Positions 12,101 through 24,100 of a DNA stretch of 64,000 bases are shown in pieces. The stretch's first letter is position 1; the number at the start of each line of letters is the position of its first letter. Source of the stretch: Oscheius sp. JU75 (taxonomy: Eukaryota; Nematoda; Chromadorea; Rhabditida; Rhabditidae); NCBI GenBank assembly GCA_037178855.1, contig JASJZC010000007.1, forward strand, positions 5,766,001 to 5,830,000, read 5' to 3'. The notes under the pieces are model-generated. The model saw only the letters and a list, made by a program, of their open reading frames with translations. It ran no database searches and was not told the origin of the DNA. The translations under genes and the position numbers were made by a program.

Positions 12101-15071
12101 GTTGTGGAACTCTGTAAACAGGGACGCCAACACAAGACAAAACTGTCTCAACGGAGCCAAGCAAGTCTTCCAGTTTGATCAAGAAGCAGATGAGACCATC
12201 AACTGGCTTCAAGAAAAAGAGGTCCTGGGTGTTGCAATGGAGCAGGAAGATCTTTCTCAAGCTGATCTCAACATGATCAAGGCCCAAATGCAGAAGCAGG
12301 ATGAGTTTTTCCACGGCTTGAAGGCTGTTGAGAAGCAGGTCGGTTTTCACATGTCATAGGTAATCTGAAATTCTCAGGTCAACGAGCTCTGTCGCGATGC
12401 CGAACGTCTATGGACTCAGTACCCGAACACCAAGGAACATCTCTCCGTGCGTACTCTTGACATGCAGGAACAGCTGAAAGACATCCTAAATGGAGCTCAA
12501 CGCCACTATGAAAAGCTTCAGCATATGGAGAACCTCCAGTCCTATTACCAGGTTCGAGTTATTCCAATTCTTTTTAAAGAAGATTTAGGAGCATCGCGAG
12601 CTGATGCAGTGGATGAACCGCTTGAGGGCTACCATCACTTCCGAGCAGCTTCCTCGTGATGTATCTGGCTGTGAGGCACTGTCTCGTCGCCACGAAGAGT
12701 ACCATCAGGAGATGCAGGGTCGTCGTGGTCATATCGATACCTTCATTCACAAAGGAAGGAACATGATCGGCAAAGGACACATCCTGTCTGAACAAATCAA
12801 CGACAAAATCACTAGCTTGGCCATCTCTTGGGATTCCCTTGATGATATCTGGAAACGACGACAGGAATTGTACAACGACAACCTCGACTGCAAGAGGTGG
12901 CTGGAGAATGCAGCTGTAATGGAAAGATGGCTCATTGAGAGAGAAGGACTGCTTCGTCAGTTAATTTTCATTGTATTTTCTAATCAATGATTTTCAGGCG
13001 ACGACTGGCACAATGTGGACAGTGTTGACATAGCTGAAGGTCAAATCCGCGAATTCGATGACTTCCTCGTCACTCTTGATGCTCAAGGAGATCGCTGCGA
13101 GCTCGTCAAGCGAATCACTCTCATCGAGCAGAAGTTCCGTGATCTGCAAGGACGTGAGGGTACTCGCGGTGGAGTTGGCTCTGGTGCTGCTCCAGTGGAG
13201 CCTGCTCAGAGACGTCGTGAAACCATTAAGGTTAACACCGGAGACATTCTGGCAAACCGCAGACAGGAGCGTGAAAGGAGAAAGACTCAGGAGATCTCGC
13301 TTATGAGACCCAGTGCAAGCGAAGATGCCATCAGCCATACTCTTCCACGGAAAGAACGTGCCAAGACAGCCGTTATCAGTGAGTTAACTTGTATACGTGG
13401 GAAACAACAAGTTTAGACCAACCAGGAGAAGTACCAATTGGAATGGGCGCTTCGGTTTCCAGCATGGTTAACCAAGACGTCAAGACTGTCTCAGCAACGC
13501 CCGTCTTCACACCCCGTCGCAACTCAAGTCAATCCGCCAATAGAGGATTTGAAACAACCGATATCGACATGCAAGGATTCTTCGACAGAAAGCACGATGT
13601 TCAGAACAAGAAGAAGGCAACTCTCCGATCTTGGAAGCGTTACTACGGAATCCTTTGTGGACAGCTCCTCTGCTTCTTCAAGGACGAAGCACATTTCCGA
13701 TCGAACCACACCAGCATTCCTCCAGTCAACATCTACCACGCTGTTTGCGAGCCTTTTCCCGAATGCAAACGCAAACATGCTTTCAGGTAACTGAAAAGTC
13801 TAAAAGTTTTAATTTACCACGTTCAGGCTTGCCTGGAAGGATCATCCCCACTCCGAGCACTATGACAATCAGTTCTTCTTCTCCTGTGACGATGAACGGC
13901 AGATGCTCGAATGGGTTGCCAAGATTCGCTTCCATGCTGGTCTCCCTCCTTCAAGCCAACTTAGCTCTTACTCAGGCAATACATATCGTAAGTTTCATTC
14001 GTCATTCAGTTTGCATGGCACTGTTGGGTTTGGGTTCCTAAGTTGTGTGTTCAGATGAACATGGTCAAGTTCCTCCAGTCCCTTCCAGGAGATCTCGAGA
14101 TGATACTTATACCAGCAGTGATGGCAGCGAGCACTACAGCAGGAGTATGTTTCAGTTTGATTTGGGTTTTTTTAGTTTGAAGTGGGTTCTCTGGGCAACT
14201 GTCTCATTTCAGACGATTATAATTCCTTGCCGCGTAGATCCACTCAAGTAGTGGAATCCACACGTGGCTGCGCTACACTGCCACGCGGTTCAACTTTCCG
14301 TCCGACGCATTATCCTTCTTCCGCTCCGCTGAGCGTCAGCGGATCCGTCACATCATTAGGCTCTCAGCACTTGCCTATTTTGTTTGATACTCCCCGAAGG
14401 ACGTCACTTCAACGTCGCTTGAGTAGACGACAATCCGTTTATGCCGAAAGCATCTACAACGGCGTGGAAGAAGAGGAGAACAAGGAAGAGGGTGTGTCAA
14501 CACGTGCCAATAACCCTCAATATGGATCAAAATTGTCAATGGCACCACCCAATACAACACAAATAATTGTCGGCATGGACCTCTAATCGGGCGTCTAAAT
14601 CAAAAAGAGTGTACCCACTCGCACTAAAAACACATGTTGTCAAGTCTAACTAAATCATTTCCAAGAATCACTACGATTGTTTTTCAGGAGCTGATTCGAG
14701 TTTGTCAACATCTACTGCAGCCTCTGTTGTTCAAAGACCTACGAACGGACAAATGGTAAACCTGCCGTTCGCGTGATTTCTAATGTTGTTCTTGAAGGAA
14801 ACGCTGTACCATACCGAACACCAGACCGTGAAATACGAATCCCGCAGAGACTCTCATCATGCTGAAGGATCTGAATTCATCTCGTGGGTGGAAAACAATC
14901 AACCCGGAAGAAGTCCCCAGCAAGCTCAAAATGTCTCCCATGAGGACACTGATTCAATTAAAAGTGGAAGTAAGCCTTGTTTTTAATCATCCGGAATGTT
15001 CGATTTCAGAGAAATCAAGCGGTGTCTTCTCAATCTTCAGGCGAGGCTCAAAAGCTAGTAGTAATAAGTAG
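171..15071 (+). CDS. sma-1: Beta-heavy spectrin (SMA-1/Karst type), about 37 exons
   Basis: Giant apical membrane-skeleton protein that pairs with alpha-spectrin and links actin to the epithelial membrane; in C. elegans SMA-1 is needed for embryonic elongation and body size. Exons read: 171-237, 363-463, 835-1026, 1292-1395, 1437-1509, 1737-1844, 1883-2037, 2075-2171, 2214-2345, 2387-2941, 2985-3206, 3249-3457, 3501-3780, 3821-4627, 4663-4884, 4927-5568, 5609-5758, 5800-6570, 6609-6800, 6998-7349, 7390-8309, 8353-8492, 8534-9364, 9403-9561, 9602-10244, 10287-10559, 10599-12012, 12052-12338, 12378-12551, 12589-12955, 12998-13378, 13417-13786, 13827-13987, 14055-14144, 14213-14491, 14688-14755, 14798-14969, 15010-15071. 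Phases join and give about 4073 aa, the size of the family. Domains: two calponin-homology domains (from KKTFTKW, about residue 107, to about 330), a long series of spectrin repeats, an SH3 domain inside an early repeat (diagnostic of beta-heavy), and a C-terminal PH domain (about 3725-3840). The start ATG at 171 has an in-frame TAG just upstream. Confidence 0.95.
635..781 (+). CDS. Candidate alternative first coding exon of sma-1
   Basis: An ATG at 635 opens 49 codons ending at a good donor (AAG/GTAAGA) in phase 0, exactly the phase needed to join the exon at 835. The product would start [14 protein letters not shown] and replace the 56 residues coded by 171-237 plus 363-463, which also end in phase 0 (CAG/GTAAGC). 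I see no good acceptor just before 635, so an alternative promoter/first exon is more likely than an internal exon. Only transcript data can say whether both forms are used. Confidence 0.5.
4150..4325 (+). other. SH3 domain inserted in a spectrin repeat of the sma-1 product
   Basis: Within exon 3821-4627 the protein reads a complete SH3 fold: ALYDY-like opening ([13 protein letters not shown]), the WW pair (SEWWKAL), and the GYVPSNYC closing motif. An SH3 domain in a beta-type spectrin with this repeat count is the feature that separates beta-heavy spectrin from conventional beta spectrin (UNC-70), which lacks it. Confidence 0.93.
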
Positions 15072-15667
15072 TAGATGCTCTAGAAACTCTTCAATTGTTT
15101 TATAGCATCATTCCTTCTCTAATATAAAAAATATTTATCCACAACGAGATATCACGAAACAAATATCATCCCAGAGACATAGAAAGGATGTTGCAAGATG
15201 CCCGACCTTGCTTCAGCCCTTGAAATGTTTCATCCTTTCACTTTTCGCCCCCGAGTTTTGTTGTGTCTTATGTCCTCCATACTGGTAAATAAATTTTATT
15301 ATTTGACTCGGCTATCCATCAGTCTAAAAACAATCGACACAAAGGATGAGCTACATTATGTGCTACAACGAGAAATCAGTAGGCACGGTACTAAAGATAG
15401 ACGGATTGCAGTAGAAGTGTAGATGTACAGATTGAAGAGTGAAAGAGAGTAAAGAGATACTAGTGGTCCAAGCAGTGACGATTTAGAAGCCGAAGTTGAT
15501 TTCGTCCTTGATCTAGAGAGTGAGTTAGTGTACATATTGGCACTAAAGAAGGGGTGACACAGGGGAGAGCCAAACAGTGGGAGAGGATAAATTAAAGAAA
15601 ACAGCAAACACGGAAATGAGACATCATGCGTTGACATGCAAGGATTGTGGTAAAACATAGGAGAAGC
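15072..15667. other. Intergenic space between convergent sma-1 and acyl-CoA synthetase: 3' UTRs and poly(A) signals
   Basis: No coding signal. The sequence at 15288-15300 contains AATAAA on the plus strand and, 7 bases after the start of that signal, TTTATT (AATAAA on the minus strand), so a single 13-base element could end both convergent transcripts. A further AATATAAA-like stretch lies near 15120. Confidence 0.5.
15288..15300. terminator. Back-to-back poly(A) signals for two convergent genes
   Basis: AATAAA at 15288-15293 (plus) and TTTATT at 15295-15300 (AATAAA on minus). The positions would give a 3' UTR of about 230 nt to sma-1 and about 380 nt to the acyl-CoA synthetase. This is inference from motif and position. 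Confidence 0.45.
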
Positions 15668-17811
15668 CTATAACTCGGCGAAGTGGCTGACGACCTGTTG
15701 GAGTCCGAGCTCGATCTTCGACTGCTCCCTGATCTCGAACTTCTTCACTTTGCCAGTGACGGTCAGTGGGAATTCGTGTTCTTTCTTGAACAGGATGTAG
15801 CGAGGAATCTTGAAGTGGGCAATCTGGAAAATTGATTTGTTCCGAGATTGTTTGTATGCTGTACCTTTCCCTTGCACCATTCTTTAATCTGTTCTTCTGT
15901 CAGCTTGCCTTCAGCCGATTCGTGAAGACGCACCCAAGCACAGACAACTTCTCCGTATCGCTCATCGGGGACTCCTACGATCTAAAATGAGGATAGGAAC
16001 ACAAGTGAGAATATATTACATGAGCATCCTCGATCTTGGGATGTTTGAAGAGGAACTGTTCAACCTCAGTGGGGTAGATGTTCTCTCCCCCACGGACGAT
16101 CATGTCCTTGGAGCGTCCGACAATGCTGATCGTGCCGTTTTCGTGCATCACAGCAATGTCTCCAGTGTGATACCATCGGTCTTCGGTGATTTCCTTCTTG
16201 GTTTGCTCCTCTGCTCCCCAGTAACATCTCATGACGGAGTAGCCTCGGACGATGACCTCTCCCTTCTCTCCACGTGGTACGATACGTCCTCGTTTGTCGA
16301 TGATTGCTGCCTAATCAGTCATATTGTATCAAAACAGAAGAATACCAACCTCGAGGTGATCCATAATGTGACCTACACTTTTGATCCTCTGCTCTGGAGG
16401 ATCCTCGCGAATGGACATGAAGGACACTGGAGAAGTTTCAGTCGTTCCATAGCAGACCTAGCATTCTCGCAAATAAAAATGTCGAAAACACTGTCTCACC
16501 TGCATATCTACCATGTGCATCTCGTTGACTAACCTCCTGCACAGGGTAATAGGGCAAGGGGCGCCGGCAATGAACCCTGAGCGAATGCTGTCGTAGTTGA
16601 AGTTATGGTATTCTGGATGGTTCAGCATGTCAATAAACATTGTCGGGGTTCCGTAGAGGGCAGTGCATCTAAAACAGTGCTTTCTTAGTTAAGTTGAAAA
16701 CCTACTTTTCTTCGTCGACAGCCTGAAGGGCAGCGAGCGCTTCAAAGGAAGGAGCAGGAAAGACACAGGTTTGGAGATGAGTCAAGGCGGAAAGAACTCC
16801 CATCACACAACCGAAGCAATGGTAGAGAGGGTTGGGTATACAGATGACGGTACGGCGTTCGTTGTAGCCAGCCCTGATTCCGATGAAATAGGCATTGTTG
16901 AGAACGTTGTGATGAGTAAGAGTGGCTCCCTTTGGTTGACCTGTTGTTCCCTTTAAAATTAGCTATTCCATTCATTTCAGAGGACCTACGCTAGTGTACT
17001 GGATATTAATGGGATCATCCGGCTGGATCTCTCTTTCAATTTGAGCCAACTTCAGTCGATCGTCCTCGGTACCCATTCGAATAACATCGGTGAATTTCCA
17101 GGCACCACTGAAATACATGAACTGTGAACATTGTTGGCATATGACTCACGGGAAGGCCCTGTCCTCCGTGTCGAAGATGATGAGGTGACGGAAGTTCGGG
17201 AAAGCGGTACTACAGACATCACTCCGCCCTGCAGGCTTGGCCGAAATTTCAGGGATGACATCCACGACACTCTGGTAGTAGTTGGACTTCTTGAACCGTG
17301 GAGGAGCGATGAGAGCCTTGATGCCGACCTTGGTCAGGGCGAACTTCAACTCTTCTGATTGGTAAGATGGGTTGATATTGACCTGACAGTTGTTATTACG
17401 CTGACTGCAAAAACATGAACTTACCAGAACCATTCCGGCGAGCGCTGTGGCAAACTGCGCGGTAACCCATTCGTACGTGTTGGGACCCCAGATTCCGACG
17501 CGGTCACCACGTTGAATTCCAAGATGGAGCAGTCCAAAGGCGAGCTTTTCAGCATCCTTGAGAAGCTGTTGGTATGACTTGCGGACGCCATCTCTCTTGA
17601 AAATGACAAACTCTCGATCGGGAACCTGAAAGGGAGAATCGAGAACACTGTGACTCAAACGTACCTGGTCAACTGCGTGACGGAGACGCTCTCCGACGGT
17701 TTCAAAAAGGAGCTTGGTGGTGGAGGCGCCATGGATGTAACTCTTTCGACTGGGCCGAGCCATGGCCGATTGAGTGGCGTCTTCGAGACTGAGGTCGTCT
17801 GAAACGAACAT
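15668..17811 (-). CDS. ACSF2-like medium/long-chain acyl-CoA synthetase, 10 exons
   Basis: Activates fatty acids to acyl-CoA with ATP; the ACSF2 group is mitochondrial in animals and includes C. elegans ACS-2 and relatives. Exons in order of reading: 17811-17665, 17625-17425, 17382-17150, 17107-16990, 16950-16706, 16668-16500, 16457-16350, 16310-16020, 15981-15865, 15823-15668; 594 aa, normal for the family. Visible adenylation motifs: the phosphate-binding loop [18 protein letters not shown], the acyl-adenylate motif [10 protein letters not shown], the hinge/aspartate region [14 protein letters not shown] followed by [16 protein letters not shown], and the C-terminal catalytic-lysine region [13 protein letters not shown]. 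An in-frame TAA lies three codons before the chosen ATG. A mitochondrial presequence is plausible from the Ser/Arg-rich start but not certain. Which acs paralogue it matches cannot be settled by eye. Confidence 0.93.
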
Positions 17812-19625
17812 TTCTGGTTACTAGACAAAGTTCGAGGGAAACGGTTCTTGAGTTGTCGATGTGTGACCTCGTCCAAGAAGATTTTAGCGAGCGATAGTCG
17901 CGACGTTCACATGTTTCACATGAGCAAAAACAGTACAAATTCAGCGAAGTCAAGCGTCGCAAAATCGGTTAGGTTATTTGTTGCTGTTGTTCAGAGGGTT
18001 TTCCACAACATGCGCGACAATTAGGCATGCCCACGCCTTAATATGACACCCCATTTGACGTGTAATTAGTAGCTAACATACGCGTTTTCTCGGAAAAGAT
18101 TTCGGATATGAGAGAGGCTCATCGTTATAGGAAAGGGATACCTGTAGCTGAAACATGACTTAGCTGAACAGTACTAAAACGCGCGAAGGCGCGATCCAAT
18201 TGCTGACGAAGTTTTGAATACAGTTTTGCTGAGGTTTGTCAGCGTGGGTAGGAAACAAATGGGATGAGCTGCGCTTCACCGACGGACCGCAACTAATTGC
18301 ACTCAGGCACTGCGAATTTTAGGATCCCGTGAAACATGTCGAGATTTATCCCAAACTCTAATTACAATTCGAGTATGGATAAATGTTATTTGTCACGGAG
18401 CCCATACGAGAGAAAAACTTACCGAGAAGCATGTTCACTGTGAAGTGAAGAATCAAGAGATTCGGACTACCCTGAAAATAGACTTTGAGCAAAAATGTAT
18501 TATGAGAATGAGACAAAAATGACTGTCAGAGCGAAAAACGGCCCTGTGGGCGTGTTTCGTAACGGATGGATGAATGTTTATGTAACATAACAAGATTCTT
18601 TACGCCCTTGTGTACACTAGCGGTGTTAGGGATACTAAGGATTTAAAAGAATCAAAAGTGGCCCACAATCGATGGACGGATATGATCGGCGCGGGAACGA
18701 AAGGAGAAAGTGCAGCCCCTCCCCCACGCCTGTCTTTCTTAGGTGAGGCATCCTGGGTGGCACGGTTTTTTTCCAAAATTTATATTGATGTAATCGACAT
18801 GACCTGGTACAACGCTGAAGAGCTTCTTTGGTAACTTTAATATACAGGGGTAGTCAATACAAACTACTTCAACTGTGATTGTTTCTTTTCCGGCGATATA
18901 GTGTCAACGACAAGCTGCGTCGTGACTGAACTGTGATGAATTGGAACCATTTATAAGGTCTGCGGTAGTTCTAGAACGCTCCTCATCAAGCAATAGAGCG
19001 ACTTCCTTGTTAAGGCTTGCCAATAACAAATCTACCGAAGTTACGGTTCGTGATCACACGTGGGGTATTGCCTAATGCGCAATTTTCCCCGCATTCCTTC
19101 GCTCATGCTATCATGGAAATTTGTAAGGTTTTGGTTAGAAAGGAAGGAAAGAAAACAAACCTAGGTGTCTATTGTGTATGTCCCTGTTTCCCATATATAG
19201 CTCTTGGTTGCACTCTGCACCATGTTTTATGCGACAGATTGGCGCAATTTTTTTTCTGAAGGAGACAATGCGAGAGAGTGCAGTGGAGTGCACGAAATGA
19301 TAGAAGAGAGGATACTACGGAGCAAATTTCCGGTTCCTCAATAAACAGCTCGTAAAGTGAATTGTTTTGGAAGTAGAAAGAACTCGAGTTGAAAAAGTAA
19401 ATCAGGGAGAGGAAGAGAAATGTCTATGCGCCAAAATGTGGGCCGACGAGATGATTATCCTGTAGCGTACATCTTGATTTCAAGAACCTTCGCAGTGATT
19501 CAAAAGTGTAAGAATTTAAAAATAAGTACAAGTGGGCCGGATCGTCTACCTACGTGAATAACACAGTGGTGTGATGATTGCCTTAATGGCGACACCTCCT
19601 CAGAGAGACTATCTTTCTGCTGAAA

Positions 19626-20084
19626 TCACTGCCGATAAAAGCACTGATTTGCGGAAAAAGCTGTATCAGCTGAACGTCCTGGGGCTTCAGTTGATTCGAC
19701 TGATCTTTCTCTCTTCCGATGGTTTCCAGAAAAAGACGCATCGTCTTTCAAATTGCAAGGGAACGCCATCGATGCTGTGAGCAATTTCGCTAATTGAGAC
19801 AAAAAGTTATCCCCGCAAAAATAGAGTGGAATCACTCTTTGGATAGGCGTATCGCCCTTGGAGTGATTAGTGTAGGGGAAGATGTCGAGATCGGATGGGG
19901 GCGAGGTCAGAGCGGAGGAACTATCTGTACTGTCGAGAGTGAAGTTAGGTTCCGTCGGCTGTGTGGGAGAAGTAAACGGTGTCTTCAAGCTTGTTCTATA
20001 TTTTTGTAGGGCGGAATCAGAAATTAAAATCTTTCCACTGTTGTTACGTTTTCTGTGACGGAGGTGCGAACCCAGACACAACAT
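19626..20084 (-). CDS. Doubtful 152-codon ORF, hypothetical
   Basis: An uninterrupted ATG-started reading frame, Ser/Thr/Pro-rich in the middle and ending in a basic stretch followed by NQCFYRQ. No domain recognised. No donor/acceptor pair in matching phase was found inside it, and in a non-coding stretch of this size one ORF of this length is expected roughly by chance. Listed only because it is the longest open frame in the interval. Confidence 0.2.
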   Translation of the reverse strand: MLCLGSHLRHRKRNNSGKILISDSALQKYRTSLKTPFTSPTQPTEPNFTLDSTDSSSALTSPPSDLDIFPYTNHSKGDTPIQRVIPLYFCGDNFLSQLAKLLTASMAFPCNLKDDASFSGNHRKRERSVESTEAPGRSADTAFSANQCFYRQ

Positions 20085-20204
20085 TCATTTTCATTTGAGA
20101 AGGACATTTTCAGATGGGTGACATAAGTTTTTCCTGCAATGAATGATTCTTATACGCAAACATGCTTGATTTTTGAGCAAAGCAAGGTTTACTTTTTGCC
20201 ACCC

Positions 20205-20284
20205 AAAAAGCGGCCAGGATCAAGTCGCCAGATCAGACGGTTATTAAAAAGCGGCCAGGACCAAGGCGCCAGGTCAGACGGTTA
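20205..20284. repeat. Two-copy tandem repeat, unit about 40 bp
   Basis: Two adjacent copies beginning AAAAAGCGGCCAGGA and ending CAGACGGTTA, differing at about three positions. The unit carries GGCGCC/GTCGCC-type short palindromes. Function unknown; lies about 0.9 kb upstream of the mucin-like gene. Confidence 0.75.
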
Positions 20285-21154
20285 ATTCTTTCCAAAATTC
20301 TAGTTAATTGATGGCAGAGCACAGCAAACCAGCCTGTCTTCAGTCTTATGTATTTCGATTTTATTGAAATATTGCAAACATTTTTATGTAGGCTAGCAGA
20401 GAATGATAGCATCAGTCCACTTCTTTTGCCTGGAAGTGTTGTTCTTCCACGACCTGCGAGACTGTCTTATCAGTAAGGGGTCTTCCGAGATTGAATTGTT
20501 CGATGTCCTCATAAATGAAGTTTCTTAAAATGACTAGAATAGTTTGAAGAATAGGGAATGAATATACAATGGAATGGCACAAAAAAGACATGGAAGTAAA
20601 CTGCCAGATCTTGTAGCTCTATTTCCAAGAATTTGAAAATTTTAATGACTTTAGTTCTAATTTAAATTTGAATCTTAATTTCTAAAGCTACGGTCGCTTT
20701 ATTTTCCTCGTATGCGCTCAATAAATTGTCTACATTTGGAGCTTGTGAAAATCTTTCAAACGAATGACAGCTGTTACCCAAACACCTGCTAGCGTTCATT
20801 TTCCGTAGTCGTTGATAGCCTTATCGACACAGATTTTTGTTTCAGCAGAAATCAGAGAATCCTTTTCGGACAAGGGATGTGGCATCCTAGCCCTCGGGAC
20901 TCAATGGAAAGCTGACTTTAATCATAGGTGATGTGCAGATTGCTCAGTCCACAGCCCTTTGTCGGCATCGATCTCTGAAGTGAGTGGTCAGCATCGGAAG
21001 CCAAGTAGCGGTCATTACGGGCCGTGAGCGCCTGGGACACGTTGCTCAGCAGCGGCCAGCTGCCTGAACATTAGTCTACACGCATCTAATCTGAAGCTCA
21101 TACCAATTTAGCCGTTTGAGTCGCGTTCACACGTTGAGCTATAATTAACTGACT

Positions 21155-21166
21155 TTTTTATTTTAG
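21155..21166 (+). promoter_or_regulatory. Candidate trans-splice acceptor (spliced-leader site)
   Basis: A pyrimidine-rich TTTTTATTTTAG ends 11 nt before the ATG at 21178 with no upstream exon of matching phase, the usual layout of a nematode outron acceptor. Confidence 0.5.
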
Positions 21167-21177
21167 GCCTAGCCTTC

Positions 21178-24100
21178 ATGAGGCTCCTATTTATTGGAAT
21201 ATGGATCATCTCCGGATCACTAGCTGGTAGACGATGGAGAAGACAGGCCCTGCCCTCACAACATGTTCAAGTAAGATATTGCCCAGTGTTTTCTACTTTT
21301 AGGTGTCTTCTCTTGACTCGAATGTGCTTTACAATGACGAAATTTATGTAGAATCCACCGAAAACAGGATAGATTTGAAAGAAAGGTAAACGGCTCTGTG
21401 GTTCTCATTCACTTCACTTCCAGAACTTTGAACGGTTCAATTTGGTCTGATCACTCTTTGCTCAACTTTGATTCACTCGACACTTTTGCCAATGTTACTG
21501 CTGACAATGCAGAATCGTACTTTACTCTGGCTGACCGCGCCAATTTGCATGGCCAAGGGATTAGATCAAATGTTAGACTTCCATTATCCCTCTCAGAGAA
21601 CTCTATTCAGCTGTATCTCCGTACAAATCGAACCCAAAATGGAAATTCCGCCATGTCACACTCGCTTTCCGGCTCCGCCAATTTCTCAATCGAAGACGAG
21701 GCGTTACGAGTGCAGGTGATTGCGTGCTGCATAACACTTTGTCTTCATCCGACTGGTCTATTTGAATTTAAAGTAACGATTAATTTCAGGCAGTAAATGG
21801 ACGCAAGATTGGTGTAGAAACCGAAACTTGGCAGCGGCAAGTGGAACTGAAGATGACTCTAAACGTTGAAACTACCGTGAACAATGACAGAGAGCTGAAA
21901 CTCGAAGGTCTTTTTCCTATTTATGTATTATAAATAGCCTTTTTTAGCCTTGAGCAGTATCTACCACGTCCTGGCTACATACTCTGGTAGCACCATGTTT
22001 ATCAGCTTTGCGAACAAGATCATGCGATTGGGTAACGATTACCGAAATGTGGAAATATTTACTGATAAGTTCAACGTGACGGTGTTCACCCGAGACGCGC
22101 CATACGATGTGAGTACAGTTTGTTTTTTGCTTGAGATGGAAGGTCCAGATAACTCTTACACAGGAAGAGGTAATAATCAATCTTCCGACACAAAGAACGA
22201 GAGTCTGTGTGACATTGGACGGAGTGAGTGTCAAGTCGAATCAAGTAGCCAAGTAAGAAGGTGTCGCAAGTTTTTAAATTTTGTTCATAGAACCCATGTG
22301 GATCGAAACAAAGGTAATTTGACAATTGGAGGGAAAACCATTGATTCCGATGGAGCAACGGTTGGTTACTTGGAAAGTTGAAGAAAGCATCGCTTTTAGT
22401 TGGTGGCTGGCACAACCTCCCTGAACCTCACAAACGCTGGACAAATTGCTGCGGGTCTGACAAACTCCCGCTTCATAATCGACAACAACATTCAAAAGGT
22501 AGATTCATTTTGTGCAAGTATCATGTTTTTCCAGGTTGGATTAGTTTCCTCACATCAAATGATGGAAATCGATCAAGGTTTTCCGAAAATCACTGTAGAT
22601 CCTGGAGAGTCTTGTGTAGAAATCGTAGCTAATCGTGGTCTTCCACAATTCGCTGACATTATCCCACCGTTCAAGTGGCCGCAGGACAAATTCAAAATTA
22701 TCGGGCCTTTCGAAGGTAGAAAGGTTTTTGACTTCAGTCATCACGTTTTAGGGAATATTGAAAAGGAATACGAGTTCTACAACAAACCATCTTGCTGCTC
22801 TGCTGGAGGCACAACAAGGGGAACATTGCCAGAAACGAACACAGGTCAATCAGAGTGGAGTGAATGGGGCAACAATGGTAACAACGGAGGATCACTTCTT
22901 GAACCAGGGCCTGATGGGTTAGGAGGTACCATACTTTACACAAGTACAAGAACAAGAGAGCCAGGTGAGTGTTTTTTGTGTCCATAATGCTTGGTAGGTT
23001 TCAAATGAAAGTATGCACCCGTTTTTGCTTCATGTTAAGAAAAATTTTCAGCCACGGTAACACCGGTGTTTGGGCGCTGGCCGAACTTGAATTCAGTCGA
23101 TGACCCTGTAACCAGAAAAGAGTGGCCAGAGAGCTTTGTCACACGTACAACATCTGGTAACTGGGAGAATCAGATTGGATGCAACTGCCGGTCTACTCCC
23201 GGACAAGGAGGTTCAACAACAACGTTTTCTCTATCGACAAGCGAGGTTGAAACTGGTACAATATCCAGTGAAGCTGTTTCATCTTTATCAGCAATGCCAA
23301 CAGAAGTAGAAACTGTGGAATCTTCCCCAACGACAGCCTCAACTCTTCCTCAAACCGTTGAAGTGACGGAATTTCTTGTTACAACTACAGTAGAGGCGAT
23401 CACCAACGTACAAACAGGATCTGTAAACCAAACACCCGAAACTGTTTCAACAGAAAAAGGCACTGATGCCACAACTACGCCACGACAAATAGAAATTTTC
23501 CCAACACCTGAAGAAATACCGATTACTACTGAAATGATCCCAACGCCAAATGCTTTTCCGACTTTGACAGCGAACTTTAGTGAAAACGAAGGTTGGTCAA
23601 TCCTATTTATAAATTGTATTCAAAATTAGGGCAAGTCCAAGATACTACCCCGGAAGACTTTTTGATTGCTCAGTATGCTTCCACTTGTAAGTTTCACTAT
23701 CGACTTTCATGGGTTTGTTTCAGTGTTCCCTTTTCCGGAGGCCATTCCTTTCAACACTACCATTAGTTCAATTGAAGTAAGTAATAATCAGCAACCTGAT
23801 GGTTTTCCACCGCCATATAATCTTGGTCCTCAGACGCAAAGCACTACAGAGGGTATGAAAACGTTACTATAGAGATAACAAGAATTTAGGGCTTGAATGG
23901 TCAGGCGGGGCTTCCGATTTGGACACAACTACAGATCCAGCAGATGGCTTTCCAGTTCCCCTTGCAAACAATTCAGCTTTTATGTGAGTTTTAAATTCAG
24001 TCACTTTCAAGTGCACATTTTTTAGGAAAAGATCACCGTTAGTGTTGACTCTTCGTCTTCCCGACAACGTTGTTGGAAGATCGATTAACATTACCGATAC

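Larger units (their letters stand above)
17812..21177. other. Long non-coding interval between divergent genes
   Basis: About 3.4 kb between the starts of the acyl-CoA synthetase (-) and the mucin-like gene (+), so it should hold both promoters. I see only a doubtful minus-strand ORF (19626-20084) and a two-copy tandem repeat (20205-20284). No RNA gene recognised. Confidence 0.5.

Noticed and set aside
15058-15074. ATAAGTAGTAG string resembling the start of the miR-252 mature sequence
   Set aside because: Only 11 bases match, it coincides with the sma-1 stop codon, and no hairpin was seen around it.
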